A stretch of DNA of 64,000 nucleotides. Source: CAZDWZ01 sp964509425. Its GTDB lineage: Bacteria > Bdellovibrionota_C > UBA2361 > SZUA-149 > CAZDWZ01. Positions 62,955 through 64,000 of the stretch are shown piece after piece. The translations under genes were made by a program, and so were the position numbers. Position 1 is the stretch's first letter. The number at the start of each line of letters is the position of its first letter. Below the pieces are notes generated by a model that was given only the letters and a program-made list of their open reading frames with translations, searched no databases and had not been told where the DNA came from. The DNA is taken from positions 372,001 to 436,000 of the forward strand of contig CAZDWZ010000005.1 in the NCBI GenBank assembly GCA_964509425.1, read 5' to 3'.

Positions 62955-64000
62955 AGACTCTCTGGCAAAATCTCCTGGGCTTCTTCCTGCTCGCTCTCGT
63001 TTTTGGGAGCGGGGTTCGGGCGGACGACCTCGAACTCATCGTCGTCTCTCCTCACTGGGAGGGACTGCGGCAGGAGATTGCAGACGGCTTTTCGGAGAGT
63101 GCTCAAAAGAAATTCGGGAAGCCGGTAAAAGTTCGCTGGCTCGACCTCGGCGGGACTGCGGACATACTTCGTTATATTAAAAGTGAGTTCACGGTTCGAG
63201 AGAGCGGAATCGGCATCGATATTCTTTTTGGCGGCGGGCTCGATCCCTATCTCGAGCTCGGGAAGTTAAATCTCCTCGATCCCTATCAGGCACCGTGGGC
63301 TGCCGAGATCCCCGAGACCGTGCTCGGGAGCCCACTCCGCGATCTCGAGGGCCGGTGGTATTCGGTGACGCTCGCCGCGATGGGGATCGTCTACAACAAA
63401 CAGATATACAAGCTCCTCGGTGTGCCGTTCCCGCACCGATGGTCTGATCTCGGAGACCCGAGGCTTCGCACCTGGATCGGTTCGGCTGATCCGGGACGAA
63501 GCGGCGCGGCGCATCTCTTCTACGAAATTCTCCTTCAAGGATACGGCTGGAACAGCGGCTGGAGACTTGTCTACTCGATAGGCGCGAATCTCCGCGGGTT
63601 CGGTGCCACGGCAGGAAGTGTTCCCAAAGACGTCGTCGATGGCGAGGTCGCCGCGGGGTTCGCGCTCGACTCTTACGCGCGAGAAGCGATCGCACGCGGT
63701 GGGGAGGAGAACATTGGCTTTAAGGTTCCCGAGGATGCGTTCACCGTAAACGGCGACGCGGTGGGAATCATCAAGGGCGCGCCGTCGAGAGATCTCGCCC
63801 GCGCCTTTATCGATTACGTGATGTCGCGGGAGGCACAGCGTCTCCTCCTCCTTCCAAAGGGACATCCGTCGGGCCCGAAGCGCTATTACCTCGGAAAGCT
63901 CAGCGTTCGGCCCGAGCTCTACAGCGAGTTCCCGGACGTCACGGCGGATCTGTTTAATCCTTTCACGGCTCCGCATTCGTTTACGTTTAATAATTCGCTT
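62951..64000 (+). CDS. ABC importer periplasmic binding protein (runs off the window)
   Basis: ATG at 62951 overlaps the permease stop; the frame remains open to the last base, so about 350 residues are visible and the end is missing. A signal peptide (residues 1-24) is followed by a type 2 periplasmic-binding fold: LELIVVSPHWEGLRQEIADGF, DILFGGGLDPYLELGK, and AAMGIVYNKQIYK, as in ferric-iron/thiamine/polyamine binding proteins. Ligand residues cannot be assigned with confidence. It is the third gene of the operon beginning at 60295. Confidence 0.85.
   Translation, partial: MKTLWQNLLGFFLLALVFGSGVRADDLELIVVSPHWEGLRQEIADGFSESAQKKFGKPVKVRWLDLGGTADILRYIKSEFTVRESGIGIDILFGGGLDPYLELGKLNLLDPYQAPWAAEIPETVLGSPLRDLEGRWYSVTLAAMGIVYNKQIYKLLGVPFPHRWSDLGDPRLRTWIGSADPGRSGAAHLFYEILLQGYGWNSGWRLVYSIGANLRGFGATAGSVPKDVVDGEVAAGFALDSYAREAIARGGEENIGFKVPEDAFTVNGDAVGIIKGAPSRDLARAFIDYVMSREAQRLLLLPKGHPSGPKRYYLGKLSVRPELYSEFPDVTADLFNPFTAPHSFTFNNSL

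Overview
The window is one continuous stretch of bacterial chromosome, with no rRNA, convincing tRNA, CRISPR array, prophage or transposase visible. Secreted FG-GAP proteins with signal peptides, a lipoprotein, a CxxCH protein, a periplasmic-binding-protein ABC transporter and several signal-peptide proteins suggest a diderm, free-living-type bacterium of medium GC. The HNH fragment and overall gene content remind me of Bdellovibrionota-like genomes, but that is a weak inference and I cannot assign a phylum.

Layout. 1-4720 holds four isolated GC-rich genes (a secreted coiled-coil protein, two small proteins, a HAD-like protein) separated by long non-coding DNA. That DNA contains a remarkable run of four hairpins with one conserved loop (1381-1630). 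4905-6238 has a TrmB-type regulator and a GxxExxY gene enclosed by 42-base inverted repeats. 6273-17369 is a surface-glycan locus: a polytopic membrane protein, a dolichyl-phosphate-type glycosyltransferase, two more GT2 enzymes, three GT4 enzymes and a flippase. 17370-19130 is a hairpin-rich gap and an MFS transporter. 19539-24993 carries folC, an FG-GAP protein and a two-component system. 25221-35829 is mostly metabolic or transport: GlcG-like protein, M20 dipeptidase, GNAT, TraB/ChaN-like protein, beta-carbonic anhydrase plus SulP transporter, HerA-like ATPase and phosphoribosyltransferase. 36097-40696 has membrane phosphatase-like genes, a DUF457-type protein, a fold-back HNH element, a PlsC acyltransferase with a PAP2 phosphatase, and an orphan membrane protein. 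40866-45158 is a divergent pair: a CxxCH secreted protein and a patatin lipase fused to a periplasmic-binding-like domain. 45195-50935 is a complete three-gene system matching the Shango anti-phage system (TerB protein, ATPase, helicase). 51573-57239 has an SGNH hydrolase and a second FG-GAP plus two-component module. 57300-60085 holds two paralogous small proteins with matching structured leaders, a DUF2459 lipoprotein and another small protein. 60295 to the end is an ABC importer of the ferric-iron/thiamine type, cut by the window edge.

Two gene populations are visible. One is densely packed, with 4-base overlaps and mixed third-position bases (glycan locus, two-component systems, Shango, ABC transporter). 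The other consists of about a dozen single-gene units with nearly all G/C third positions, strong Shine-Dalgarno sites, large hairpins in front and behind, and mostly unknown functions (81-1241, 2582-2821, 3061-3324, 3836-4720, 17898-19130, 28033-28716, 36097-37379, 40193-40696, 57300-58311, 59783-60085).

The most unusual signals are the conserved-loop hairpin array at 1381-1630, the paired three-hairpin leaders at 57644-58470, the two nuclease genes packaged in inverted repeats without a transposase, and the duplicated FG-GAP plus two-component modules that share an apparently new Cys-rich domain.
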